Below, piece by piece: positions 53,574 to 62,208 of a stretch of 64,000 nucleotides of DNA. Every line of letters begins with the position of its first letter. Within the stretch, counting starts at the first letter, position 1. This DNA comes from Candidatus Roseilinea sp. (GTDB lineage: Bacteria; Chloroflexota; Anaerolineae; J036; Brachytrichaceae). The stretch covers positions 1 through 64,000 of the forward strand of contig JANWYN010000072.1 in assembly GCA_025055235.1 (NCBI GenBank). The letters are read 5' to 3'. The notes beneath the pieces were generated by a model. The model did no database searches and was not told the DNA's origin. It saw nothing but the letters and a program-made list of their open reading frames with translations. A program made the translations under genes and the position numbers.

Positions 53574-55799
53574 ATGCCGCACGAAACACTAACTACGTTA
53601 CTCTGGCTTGCGCCGCTGCCGCCGATCTTGGCGTTCGCGGTCATTGCGCTGTTCACCAACCGCTACCGACAGACCAGCTCGACGATCGCCGTGCTTGCGA
53701 TGGTCGCGTCGCTGGTGATGTCGTTCATCGTGTTCTTCAACGTCTGGCAGATGAAGGACCTGGGCAAGAAGCCCATCGGCGGGCAGATTGGCTGGTTGCC
53801 CACCGGCGAGACGGTCTTGAACATCGGCGTGGCGGTAGATCCGCTCGGCGCGACCTTCCTGTTCATGGTGCCGCTAGCTTGTACGCTGATCTTCATCTAC
53901 AGCGTTGGCTACATGGCGGCGGATCCGCGTTACACGCGCTTCTTCGCCTACCTTAGCCTGTTCGCCGGCTCGATGATGGGCCTGGTCGTCAGCGACAATC
54001 TGCTCACCCTGTTCATCTTCTGGGAGCTGATGGGTTTCTGCTCCTACTCACTGATCGGTTTCTTCTACCAGAAACCCTCGGCCTACAAAGCCGCCGTCAA
54101 AGCCTTCATGACGACCCGCGTGGGCGATATGTTGCTGCTGCTGGGCATGGTGTATCTCTATGCCGAGACCGGCACGCTGAACTTCCACGCGATCCTGCAC
54201 AGCGAAGAGGTGCTCAACAAGCTGGCCGCCACGCCGGCGGTGCTCGGCTTGGGCATCTCCGCAGCCGGGCTGATCGCCATCCTGATCTTCGGCGGCACGG
54301 TGGGAAAGAGCGCGCAATGGCCGCTGCATGTGTGGTTGCCCGATGCGATGGAAGGCCCGACACCCGTTTCGGCCATGATCCACGCGGCCACGATGGTGAG
54401 CGCCGGTATCTTCATGTTGCTGCGCTTCTTCCCGTTATTAGTTGCCTCGGGCGAACACGGCACGGCCTTCACCCTCGTCGGCTTGATCGGCGCGTTCACC
54501 GCCTTCTTGGGCGCGACGATCGCCGTGGCGCAATACGACATCAAGCGCGTGCTGGCCTTCTCCACCATCTCGCAGCTTGGCTTTATGGTCGCTGCGGCTG
54601 GCATCGGCGCGTATGTGGCGGCGGCCTTCCACCTGCTCACGCATGCTTTCTTCAAGGCGCTGTTGTTCCTGGCTTCCGGCTCGGTCATCCACGGCGTGGA
54701 ACATGGGCATCATCATGTAAGTCACGCGGGTCATTCGGGTCATTCAAGTCATTCAGGTCAGTCAGGTCATGAACATGATGGACATGGCAGACATGACCGA
54801 CCTAACGGACATGACGGACATGATGACCACGGCAGCCACGATGCCCACGCGTTCGACCCGCAAGACATGCGCAACATGGGTGGCTTGCGCAGCCGCATGC
54901 CGATCACGTTCGTGACGTTCTTGATCGGTGGCCTGGCGCTGGCCGGCTTCCCGTTCATCACCGCCGGCTTCTGGAGCAAGGATGAGATCTTCGCCGATGC
55001 CTACTACCACGGCCTGGTCAAGGGCGACGGCTTGGCGGCGCTGGTGTTCCTGGTGCTGGTGGTCAGCGCGCTCCTGACGGCCTTCTACACTATGCGCCAG
55101 ATCGCGATGACGTTCCTCGGCCAGCCGCGCACCGAGGCCGCTGCGCATGCGACCGAGAGCGTGCCCTCGATGACCTTCCCGCTCATCGTGCTGGCCGTGT
55201 TCGCGCTGTTCATCGGCTTCATCAATATTCCGCCGGACTTCCCGGTCTTCGGCGCGCTGGTGGGCGGCGGTGCGTTCTGGCTGAAGAACTTCATCGCCAG
55301 CATGCTGCTGGAGAAGCCGGAGCCGCTGGCGTTCAACATCGTGCCGGTGCTGTTCTCCATCGGCGTCGCGCTGGGTGGCCTGGCGCTGGGCTGGTTCGTC
55401 TATGTGCGCAACCCGCTGCAAGCCGGCCAGACCGATCCGGTGGAAAAGCTGCCGGTGTTCAACTTCCTATACAACCGTTGGTACTGGGACGAGCTGTATC
55501 GCAAGATCTTCATCAACCCGCTCCAGGCCATCGCCGACAACTATGCGCGCGTGGTGGACAAGGGTGTGATAGATCGCATCCTGGAAGGCGGCTATGCCCT
55601 CGGTGCGCGCGTGACGAAGGGTTTCGCCGAGTTCGACCGCGTCGTAATTACCGGCTTCTCCGATGCCGTCGGCCGCTTCTTCCGCAGCCTGGGTGACTGG
55701 GGTCGCGAATTGCAGAGCGGCCAGGTGCAGAACTACCTGCTGTCCGGCCTGGTCATGGTGATTGCGATTCTGGTGTTCTTCTTGTTCCTGTTTCAATGA
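53574..55799 (+). CDS. nuoL: NADH-quinone oxidoreductase subunit L
   Basis: This 741-aa antiporter-like subunit lies at the far end of the membrane arm. Proton-path residues are intact: Glu151 in FIFWELMGF, Lys245 in GGTVGKSAQWPLHVW, and the TM12 Lys in AGFWSKDEIF. Two things are unusual. Residues about 381-425 form a His/Asp/Gly-rich loop between helices encoded by short-word repeats. The lateral-helix region between VIDRILEGG and ELQSGQVQNY is about 25 residues longer than I recall from single-NuoM complexes. The latter fits an enzyme with an extra NuoM, which is encoded just downstream. Confidence 0.95.
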   Translation: MPHETLTTLLWLAPLPPILAFAVIALFTNRYRQTSSTIAVLAMVASLVMSFIVFFNVWQMKDLGKKPIGGQIGWLPTGETVLNIGVAVDPLGATFLFMVPLACTLIFIYSVGYMAADPRYTRFFAYLSLFAGSMMGLVVSDNLLTLFIFWELMGFCSYSLIGFFYQKPSAYKAAVKAFMTTRVGDMLLLLGMVYLYAETGTLNFHAILHSEEVLNKLAATPAVLGLGISAAGLIAILIFGGTVGKSAQWPLHVWLPDAMEGPTPVSAMIHAATMVSAGIFMLLRFFPLLVASGEHGTAFTLVGLIGAFTAFLGATIAVAQYDIKRVLAFSTISQLGFMVAAAGIGAYVAAAFHLLTHAFFKALLFLASGSVIHGVEHGHHHVSHAGHSGHSSHSGQSGHEHDGHGRHDRPNGHDGHDDHGSHDAHAFDPQDMRNMGGLRSRMPITFVTFLIGGLALAGFPFITAGFWSKDEIFADAYYHGLVKGDGLAALVFLVLVVSALLTAFYTMRQIAMTFLGQPRTEAAAHATESVPSMTFPLIVLAVFALFIGFINIPPDFPVFGALVGGGAFWLKNFIASMLLEKPEPLAFNIVPVLFSIGVALGGLALGWFVYVRNPLQAGQTDPVEKLPVFNFLYNRWYWDELYRKIFINPLQAIADNYARVVDKGVIDRILEGGYALGARVTKGFAEFDRVVITGFSDAVGRFFRSLGDWGRELQSGQVQNYLLSGLVMVIAILVFFLFLFQ
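54716..54848 (+). repeat. In-frame short-word repeat inside nuoL
   Basis: GGTCATTC/AAGTCATTC words (about 54729-54770) pass into GGACATGA/CGGACATGAC words (54780-54825). They are translated as HSGHSSHSGQSGHEHDGHGR and continue similarly, between two membrane helices of NuoL. His codons dominate because CAT falls in frame in each word. Confidence 0.75.
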
Positions 55800-55862
55800 G
55801 TTGGTAACTGGTAACTAGTAATTGGTGACCTCCACATACCAGTCACCCGTTGCTAGTTACGA
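55800..55862 (+). repeat. Intercistronic foldback of GGTAACT words (nuoL-nuoM)
   Basis: GTTGGTAACTGGTAACTAGT and AATTGGTGACC on the left are mirrored by ACCAGTCACCCGTTGCTAGTT on the right. The repeat abuts the first possible nuoM ATG at 55863. Confidence 0.7.
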
Positions 55863-57482
55863 ATGACTAGACTGCAAAGCGATCCGACGACGATGAATCT
55901 ATTGAACACGAACCTGCTGTCGGTAATCACTTACCTGCCGCTGGTGGGCATGCTGCTGGTGTTGGTCACGCCGGCCAATCAGACCCGACTGATCAAGTGG
56001 GGTTCCATCGCCTTCAGCCTGATTCCGCTGGGGCTTTCGATTGCGGCGTGGGCCGGCTACGACCGCACCGTGGGCGGCTATCAATACCTCGAGAGCATGG
56101 TCTGGTTCCCCCAGATCAACTCGGTCTACAAGGTCGGCGTGGACGGTATCAGCCTGCCGCTGGTAGTGCTGACATGCTTCCTCACGCCGCTGGCGATGAT
56201 CTTCTCGCTCAACATCGAGCACAATCCGAAGGCCTACTTCGCACTGTTCTTCTTGTTGCAGACGACGGTGCTGGGTGTGTTCATCGCCCTCGACCTGATC
56301 TTGTTCTTCTTGTTCTACGAGGTCAGCCTGGTGCCGATGTACTTCTTGATCAGCCAGTGGGGCGGAGCGAACCGGCGCTATGCATCGTTCAAGTTCATCC
56401 TCTACACCATGTTTGCCAGCCTGGGCATGCTGCTGGCGATTCAGGTGATCGGCCTGGCCTCGAAGAGCTTTGACATCACGTATCTCGAATCGTCGCTTGG
56501 CCGGCCGTTCACCGGCAACAACCAAGTTGAGTTTTTTGGCTGGGACCCGACCGTCTGGAAGGCGATCGCGTTCATCGCCTTCAGCATCGCCTTCGCGCTG
56601 AAGATCCCGATCTGGCCGTTGCATACCTGGTTGCCCGACGCGCACACCGAAGCGCCGACCGGCGGCTCGATGATGCTGGCCGGCATCCTGCTGAAGCTGG
56701 GCGGCTACGGCTTCTTCCGGCTAGTCATGCCGCTCTTCCCCGACGTATTCTCGCAACCGGTATTGCCCGGCCTGAACGTGTTCGGCGCGCCGCTCAACTA
56801 CAGCGTGCTGCTGGCCCTGCTTGCTTTCCTTAGCATCCTATTCGGCGCGTTTGCCGCCTGGGGCCAAACCGACTTCAAACGCTTGGTGGCTTACTCGTCG
56901 GTCAACCATATGGGCTTCGTGGCCCTGGGCATCGCGTCGGCGGGGTTGGCGCTCACGCCGAATTCCACCGTGCGCGAGATTGACGCGACCATCGCCGGCA
57001 GTGGCGCTGTGCTGCAGATGGTGACGCACGGCCTCTCTTCGGCAGCGATGTTCGCCTTGGTTGGCGTGGTATATGAGCGCGCGCACACCCGCGACCTGAC
57101 CAAGTATGGCGGCCTGTGGACGATCATGCCGATCTACGGCGCGGTGCTCATCTTCTGCGCGATGGGCTCGCTGGGGTTGCCCGGCTTGTCCGGCTTCGTG
57201 AGTGAGTTCATGGTCACGCGCGGCGCATGGTCGGTGCATACCCTGCTGACGATTCTCTCGATGGCCGGCTTGCTCATGACGGGCATCTACATCCTCAAGG
57301 CGATCCAGAAGGTGCTCCATGGCCCGCTCGGCGAGGAGTGGCGGCATCATCCGCTGCCGGACATGAACTTCTCCGAGATCCTGGGAATCGCCCCGCTAAT
57401 GGGCGCGATGCTCGTGCTAGGTGTGTGGCCGGCGCTGGCGCTCAACGTGATCAACGTAGGTGTGCAAGGGTTGTTAAGGTAG
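55863..57482 (+). CDS. nuoM: NADH-quinone oxidoreductase subunit M, first copy
   Basis: This antiporter-like subunit (539 aa; 529 if ATG 55893 is used, which may be better because 55863 touches the repeat) keeps the proton-path residues: Glu153 in FYEVSLVPMYFLIS, Lys247 in AFALKIPIWPLHTW, a TM8 Lys in GILLKLGGYGF, and the TM12 Glu in LSGFVSEFMVT. The loop after TM7 is the standard LPDAHTEAPT. It is a canonical NuoM. A second nuoM-like gene follows after 4 bases. Confidence 0.95.
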   Translation: MTRLQSDPTTMNLLNTNLLSVITYLPLVGMLLVLVTPANQTRLIKWGSIAFSLIPLGLSIAAWAGYDRTVGGYQYLESMVWFPQINSVYKVGVDGISLPLVVLTCFLTPLAMIFSLNIEHNPKAYFALFFLLQTTVLGVFIALDLILFFLFYEVSLVPMYFLISQWGGANRRYASFKFILYTMFASLGMLLAIQVIGLASKSFDITYLESSLGRPFTGNNQVEFFGWDPTVWKAIAFIAFSIAFALKIPIWPLHTWLPDAHTEAPTGGSMMLAGILLKLGGYGFFRLVMPLFPDVFSQPVLPGLNVFGAPLNYSVLLALLAFLSILFGAFAAWGQTDFKRLVAYSSVNHMGFVALGIASAGLALTPNSTVREIDATIAGSGAVLQMVTHGLSSAAMFALVGVVYERAHTRDLTKYGGLWTIMPIYGAVLIFCAMGSLGLPGLSGFVSEFMVTRGAWSVHTLLTILSMAGLLMTGIYILKAIQKVLHGPLGEEWRHHPLPDMNFSEILGIAPLMGAMLVLGVWPALALNVINVGVQGLLR

Positions 57483-57486
57483 CTCA

Positions 57487-59022
57487 ATGACGAACGTCCC
57501 CATCCTCACCCTCATCATGCTCGTGCCGCTCATCGGCGCTGGCATCATCCTGCTCGTGCCGCGCGATCGCGAGGACGTGATCAAGACGGTGGCAGCTACG
57601 GCGTCGTTCGTATCGCTGCTGCTCTCGGTGGCAGTGTTCTTCGGCTACGACCGCACTGTCGGCGGCTTCCAGTTCCGGGAGAAGACGACCTGGATACCGG
57701 AGTTCGGCATCGGCTATCACGTTGGCGTGGATGGCTTCTCCGCGACGCAGTTGGTGCTCACCGGCATCGTCATGTTCTCCGCAGTGCTGGTGTCGTGGCG
57801 CTCCGCCGACCGGCCGCGCGATTACTTCGCCTTCCTACTGCTGTTGGTGTCCGGCGTGTTCGGCAGCTTCATTGCGCTCGATATCTTCCTGCTGCTGATC
57901 TTCTACGAATTGGTGTTGTTCCCGGTCTATGTGCTCATCGCCGGCTGGGGCAGCAAGCGACGCGAGTATGCGGCGATGAAGCTGACCATCTACCTGTTCG
58001 TCGGCTCGCTCGTGGCGATCATCGGCCTGCTGGCAGTGTATTTCCAAACTGGTAACTCATTCGACTGGTTCGACCTTCAGGCCGGCGTGCGCAACCTGCC
58101 GCCCGAGCAGTCCATCCAGTTGCAACGCACGTGGTTCCTGCCGATCTTCGTCGGTTTCGGCGTGCTGGCCAGCTTGTGGCCGCTACACAACTGGTCGCCC
58201 GACGGTTACGCCGCGGCGCCCACCGCTGTCTCGATGCTGCACGGCGGCGTGCTGAAGGCGACCGGTGCATATTGCGGCCTGCGCATCGGCATCCAACTGC
58301 TGCCCGAAGGGGCGAAGTATTGGATGCCGGTCATCGTCTTCCTGTGCATGGCCGGCCTGATCTACGCGGCGCTGATCGCCTTCCGGCAGACCGACCTCAA
58401 ATACATCATCGGCTTCTCGTCGGTCAGCCACCTCGGCCTGGTGCTGCTAGGCCTGGCGGCGCTCAACGAACTGGGCTTCAACGGCGCCGGCCTCGAGCTG
58501 TTCGCCGGCGGCGTGATGACCGGTCTGATGTTCGCCCTGGTCGGCATGATCTACGAACGCGCTCACTTGCGCGACGTGCGCGAGCTGAACGGTCTGGTGC
58601 GGGTGATGCCGCTGGCAGCCGTCGGCTTCGTCATTGGCTCGCTCACGCTAATGGGCATGCCCGGCCTGCCCGGCTTCCCGGCCGAGTTACAAATCTTCAT
58701 GGGCCTGTGGAACGCCTCAACGACGCCAAGCCTGATGTTCCCAGGCGCGACGAATGGCTGGTACGCCGTCGTGGCCGTGGCCAGCATCATCGTCATCGTG
58801 ATCAACGCCGCGTGGACCCTGCGCGTGGCCGGCCAGGTGTACTTCAGCGAGCCGCAGGATATGGAGCTGCAAAAGTTGCCGCGCCTCGACGCGCTGGAGA
58901 AGACGGCCATCGTGCTGATGTGTGCCGTGCTCATCGTCGTCGGTGTGTTGCCGAACACAGTCATGTCGGTGGTCAACGCCGGCGTGCAAGCGATCATCCG
59001 CGGCTTGACCGCGACGGGATAG
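57487..59022 (+). CDS. NADH-quinone oxidoreductase subunit M, second divergent copy
   Basis: This 511-aa protein aligns with NuoM throughout (VGVDGFSATQLVLTG, WPLHNWSPDGYAAAPTAVSM, YERAHLRDVRELNGL). Glu141 (IFYELVLFPVYV), the TM8 Lys257 (GGVLKATGAY) and a TM12 Glu (LPGFPAELQIF) are kept. The TM7 lysine is not: the position four residues before WPLH is Leu227 (FGVLASLWPLH), where canonical NuoM has Lys. The adjacent Pro is also lost. It probably sits as an extra module in the membrane arm. Whether it pumps protons is doubtful from the sequence. Confidence 0.92.
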   Translation: MTNVPILTLIMLVPLIGAGIILLVPRDREDVIKTVAATASFVSLLLSVAVFFGYDRTVGGFQFREKTTWIPEFGIGYHVGVDGFSATQLVLTGIVMFSAVLVSWRSADRPRDYFAFLLLLVSGVFGSFIALDIFLLLIFYELVLFPVYVLIAGWGSKRREYAAMKLTIYLFVGSLVAIIGLLAVYFQTGNSFDWFDLQAGVRNLPPEQSIQLQRTWFLPIFVGFGVLASLWPLHNWSPDGYAAAPTAVSMLHGGVLKATGAYCGLRIGIQLLPEGAKYWMPVIVFLCMAGLIYAALIAFRQTDLKYIIGFSSVSHLGLVLLGLAALNELGFNGAGLELFAGGVMTGLMFALVGMIYERAHLRDVRELNGLVRVMPLAAVGFVIGSLTLMGMPGLPGFPAELQIFMGLWNASTTPSLMFPGATNGWYAVVAVASIIVIVINAAWTLRVAGQVYFSEPQDMELQKLPRLDALEKTAIVLMCAVLIVVGVLPNTVMSVVNAGVQAIIRGLTATG

Positions 59023-59023
59023 T

Positions 59024-59106
59024 TCTTCGTTCTCAGTTTTAAGGTTTTAAGTTTTGAGTTGAAGAGGCAACTCAAAACTCAAAACTTAGAACTCAAAACT
59101 CAAAAC
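59024..59106 (+). repeat. Intercistronic foldback of CTCAAAA words (second nuoM-nuoN)
   Basis: TTTTAAGGTTTTAAGTTTTG and AGTTG on the left are mirrored by CAACTCAAAACTCAAAACTT and AGAACTCAAAACTCAAAAC on the right. It ends at the nuoN ATG; upstream in-frame codons from 59059 only translate the repeat. Confidence 0.8.
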
Positions 59107-60600
59107 ATGGCTGGTTCTTTCGTCGAGTTCAATCCTGCCGAGTTCCTCGGCATCCTGCCGGAGATTTTGTTGCTGCTGTGGTCCATGGTTGTCCTGGCGC
59201 TCGACCTGGTCTCCGGGCGGTCGCTTAAGCGCCGCACCCTGGGCGTGACGTCGGCCATCGGCATGATCGTCATCCTGGTTGTGGCGATCATCAGCCGGCC
59301 GGCCGAGCCGCAGACCATCCTCGGCGGCATGATCCGTAACGACCTGTACACGTTCGTCTTTCGCATCATCTTCATCGCCGCCGGCGCGCTCACCTGTTTG
59401 GTCTCAATTGACTTCCGCTCGATGCGGATCGGTAGCGAATACTACGCCATCATCATCTTCACGACGATCGCGATGTCGCTGATGGCCGGCGCGAACGACC
59501 TGATCATGCTGTTCCTGGCCACCGAATCGTCGAGCTTGTCGTTGTATTTGCTAGCCGGCTTCTACCGGGGCAACAGGCTGAGCGCGGAGGCCGGCATGAA
59601 GTATTTCGTGTTCGGCGCGGTCACCTCGGCGGTGATGCTGTTCGGCCTGAGCCTGTTCTACGGCTTGAGCGGCGGCAACACCAGTTATCAGGCCATATCT
59701 CGCGCCCTGCTCGATCCCGATCTGCGCGTGCCGGTTTCCTTCGCGGCGCTGCTGGTGCTGGTCGGCTTCGCATTCAAGACCTCGGCCTTCCCGTTCCACT
59801 TCTGGGCGCCGGACGTGTATCAAGGCGCGCCAACGCCGATCTCCGGTTACATCAGCACTGCATCGAAGGCGGCCGGCTTCGCCATCTTGATGCGCTTCCT
59901 GTTCTACACGCTGCCGCCAGGCACGTCGGAGGCGTCGTTGACTTGGGCGGCGCTCATGCAGCCGCTCGCCATCCTGACTATGGTCATCGGCGGTTTGCTG
60001 GCGCTGGTGCAGAACAACGTCAAGCGCATGCTGGCATATTCCAGCGTCGCGCAGGCCGGCTACATCCTCGTCGGCGTGACGGCGCTGGCTGCCAATCAGT
60101 TCAACCGCGCCGATGCGCTGGCGGCGGTGATCTTCTACATCGCCACCTACATGCTCACCAACATCTGCGCCTTTGCCGTCGTTGGCCTTGTCTCGGAACG
60201 CGTGGGCGGCGATGACATCGAGCACTTTAACGGGCTAGGCCGGCGCGCGCCCTACCTCGCGCTGGGGATGACGGCGGCCCTGGTGAGCCTGCTCGGCGCG
60301 CCGCCGCTGGTCGGCTTCGTGGCCAAGCTGCTGGTCTTCGCTCCAGCCGTCGGCGTCAACTTGATCGCGCTTGTGGTCATCGCCATCATCATGGTGCTGG
60401 TGTCGGTTGTGTACTACTTGAACGTGGTGCGGGCGATGTATGTGGAGCGCACCGAGCGCGATGCCCAACCGTTCTATGTGCCCGCGCCAACCGGCGTCGC
60501 CGTGTTGCTCACTGCTGTGGCCATCGTGTTGTTGACCGTGGTCTCGCCGCCGTTCTGGAACCTGGCGATTGAAGCGGCGCAGTCGTTCTTCCCGGGATAA
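59107..60600 (+). CDS. nuoN: NADH-quinone oxidoreductase subunit N
   Basis: This 497-aa antiporter-like subunit starts MAGSFVEFNPAEFLGILPE. Key residues are present: Glu in FLATESSSLSLYLLAGFY, Lys in GFAFKTSAFPFHFWAPDVYQ, and the TM12 Lys in LVGFVAKLLVFAPAV. It contacts NuoK and the first NuoM. The start at 59107 follows the repeat directly, without a ribosome-binding site. Confidence 0.95.
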   Translation: MAGSFVEFNPAEFLGILPEILLLLWSMVVLALDLVSGRSLKRRTLGVTSAIGMIVILVVAIISRPAEPQTILGGMIRNDLYTFVFRIIFIAAGALTCLVSIDFRSMRIGSEYYAIIIFTTIAMSLMAGANDLIMLFLATESSSLSLYLLAGFYRGNRLSAEAGMKYFVFGAVTSAVMLFGLSLFYGLSGGNTSYQAISRALLDPDLRVPVSFAALLVLVGFAFKTSAFPFHFWAPDVYQGAPTPISGYISTASKAAGFAILMRFLFYTLPPGTSEASLTWAALMQPLAILTMVIGGLLALVQNNVKRMLAYSSVAQAGYILVGVTALAANQFNRADALAAVIFYIATYMLTNICAFAVVGLVSERVGGDDIEHFNGLGRRAPYLALGMTAALVSLLGAPPLVGFVAKLLVFAPAVGVNLIALVVIAIIMVLVSVVYYLNVVRAMYVERTERDAQPFYVPAPTGVAVLLTAVAIVLLTVVSPPFWNLAIEAAQSFFPG

Positions 60601-60666
60601 GACAACCCAACTCCCCACTCCCGACTCCCTTAAGTTTGGCCATAGGGGAGTGGGGAGTAGGAGTCG
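60601..60666 (+). repeat. Intercistronic foldback of ACTCCCC words (nuoN-atpI)
   Basis: ACTCCCCACTCCCGACTCCC on the left is mirrored by GGGGAGTGGGGAGTAGGAGTC on the right, around TTAAGTTTGGCC. This word family is one I associate with cyanobacterial STRR sequences. Confidence 0.8.
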
Positions 60667-60687
60667 GATTCGTGGCGTCACGCATGC

Positions 60688-60693
60688 TAAAAT
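60688..60693 (+). promoter_or_regulatory. Possible internal promoter for the F0 genes
   Basis: TAAAAT preceded by TGC (extended -10 form) lies 12 bases before the atpI ATG at 60706, with GGAG between. It would allow the atp genes to be transcribed apart from nuo. Confidence 0.4.
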
Positions 60694-60705
60694 CGGAGTC
60701 GCAAG

Positions 60706-61059
60706 ATGCATAGCCCCAAACGCGAATCGCCGTTCGTCATCTTCCTCAAGGCATTCCCACCCCAGATCATCGCCGCGATGGCCGTCCAGATCGCGTTGAT
60801 CAACGGTGCGCTCATGCTGGGGGGCGTATTCCTCGGCATCATGCTCGACCGCCAGTTTGATACGCGCCCGCTGTTGACGCTCATCCTGCCGATCCTCGGC
60901 GCGATCCTCTCCGTGTTCGTCACCTACCGGATGGCGATGCGCACGGTCAAGCGCTCCCGGCAGGCTTATCTGGACTGGGTGGAGTCGCAGCGCGCCAAAG
61001 ACAACAACGCGCCGGCCACGCAGAGCGCGCCGGCCATCACGCTCAACGACGCACACTAG
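60706..61059 (+). CDS. ATP synthase AtpI/AtpZ-like protein
   Basis: This 117-aa protein has two membrane helices (IIAAMAVQIALINGALMLGGVF; LLTLILPILGAILSVFVTYRM) with the short GIMLDRQFDTRP link, as in AtpZ/AtpI proteins encoded at the start of F0 operons. These help assemble the c-ring and may transport Mg2+ or Ca2+. The C-terminus is a hydrophilic tail. atpB follows after 45 bases. Confidence 0.8.
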   Translation: MHSPKRESPFVIFLKAFPPQIIAAMAVQIALINGALMLGGVFLGIMLDRQFDTRPLLTLILPILGAILSVFVTYRMAMRTVKRSRQAYLDWVESQRAKDNNAPATQSAPAITLNDAH

Positions 61060-61104
61060 CCTAGCTACCACGCGAGATCGAATGAGGTTTGAAACTGTCG
61101 TGAT

Positions 61105-62208
61105 ATGAAAGGGTTGAAGTTCCTCGTCATTTTGGTCTTGGCCATCGTGGCCGGTCTCCTGCTCAGCAGCTTCACGTTGAACATCAACGGCGTGGCTGTG
61201 CCGTTCAAGACGTTCATCCCCAACATCGTCGTGCCTTCGGAGCCGCTCGGCCCGGATTGGTTGCACAACACGCTGTTCACGACGTTGATTGTGGACATCG
61301 TGATCATCGTGCTGGCACTGTTGGGTGCGCGCGGCTTGCGCAATACGCTCACCGGCACCAACTGGTTCGCGCGCGCGTGGGAGACGTTCATCGAGTTCCT
61401 CTACAACAACTATCTGGTGCCCACGCTCGGCTCGCGTGCTAAGGCCGTCGCGCCGATTGCGATCTCCATCTTCACGTTCATCATGATCGCCGGCTTCTTC
61501 GAACTGTTGCCCGGCCACGAGTCCGTTGGCAAGATGGAGGCCGCGCCGCCCAGCCTGCGTGGCTTCTGCGCCGTCAAGGCGGGTGGGGTGTGGTTGATCA
61601 CCGGCTATGAGGTGGACAAGTCCAAAGGCTTCGCCGAGTCGTGCGGCTACACGCTTGAGCAGGCAGAAGGGGTCGCTGCCGGTGATGGCGCCGAGCTCGC
61701 CGCGCTTACCAGCGACGTGCAGGCCGCTCCGGCGATGGCCGGTGGCACGGATCCGAACGCCGGCGCGGCACTCATCCCCTTCCTGCGCCGCCCAACCTCC
61801 TCGCTCAGCACCACGCTGGCGCTGGCGGTGCTCGCCTTCTTGTTTATCGAGATTCAAGGCATCCGCGCCAACGGCATCCACTACTTCAGCCGCTTCATCC
61901 AAGTGGACGCCTGGCGGCGCGCGCACCAAGGCATGATGCAGGGCCTGGTCGGCAACATCCAGGCCGGTCTGGTCGGCCCGCTCGAGTTGATCTCCGAGTT
62001 CATCCGCATCGTGTCGTTCTCATTCCGACTTTTCGGCAACATGTTCGCCGGGACGGTGCTCGTCTTCGTGATGGCGTCCATCTTCCCGGTGCTGTTGCCC
62101 ACCGTCTTCTACGGCCTGGAGTTTGCGATCGCCGTGATTCAGGCGTTCGTGTTCATGATGTTGATCACCGTGTTCACGTCACTGGCTGTGGCGCATGGTG
62201 AACATTAA
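61105..62208 (+). CDS. atpB: ATP synthase F0 subunit a
   Basis: This 367-aa subunit makes the proton half-channels. The essential Arg is at residue 308 in SFSFRLFGNMFAGTV, and GPLELISEFIR and AVIQAFVFMMLITVF are conserved. It is about 95 residues longer than E. coli subunit a. The added part lies at about 137-228, a Gly/Ala/Glu-rich stretch with two Cys (GFCAVKAGG, ESCGYTLEQ) between two helices, presumably exposed outside the membrane. Start has no strong ribosome-binding site. Confidence 0.93.
   Translation: MKGLKFLVILVLAIVAGLLLSSFTLNINGVAVPFKTFIPNIVVPSEPLGPDWLHNTLFTTLIVDIVIIVLALLGARGLRNTLTGTNWFARAWETFIEFLYNNYLVPTLGSRAKAVAPIAISIFTFIMIAGFFELLPGHESVGKMEAAPPSLRGFCAVKAGGVWLITGYEVDKSKGFAESCGYTLEQAEGVAAGDGAELAALTSDVQAAPAMAGGTDPNAGAALIPFLRRPTSSLSTTLALAVLAFLFIEIQGIRANGIHYFSRFIQVDAWRRAHQGMMQGLVGNIQAGLVGPLELISEFIRIVSFSFRLFGNMFAGTVLVFVMASIFPVLLPTVFYGLEFAIAVIQAFVFMMLITVFTSLAVAHGEH

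Noticed and set aside
59059-59106. Earlier start for NuoN (MKRQLKTQN...)
   Set aside because: It only translates the CTCAAAA repeat; MAGSFVEFNP at 59107 is the natural start.
60235-61929. A 564-codon open frame on the minus strand opposite nuoN, atpI and atpB
   Set aside because: It is antisense to three well-supported genes and its translation is Arg/His/Glu-rich without recognisable domains; a by-product of GC-rich codon usage.
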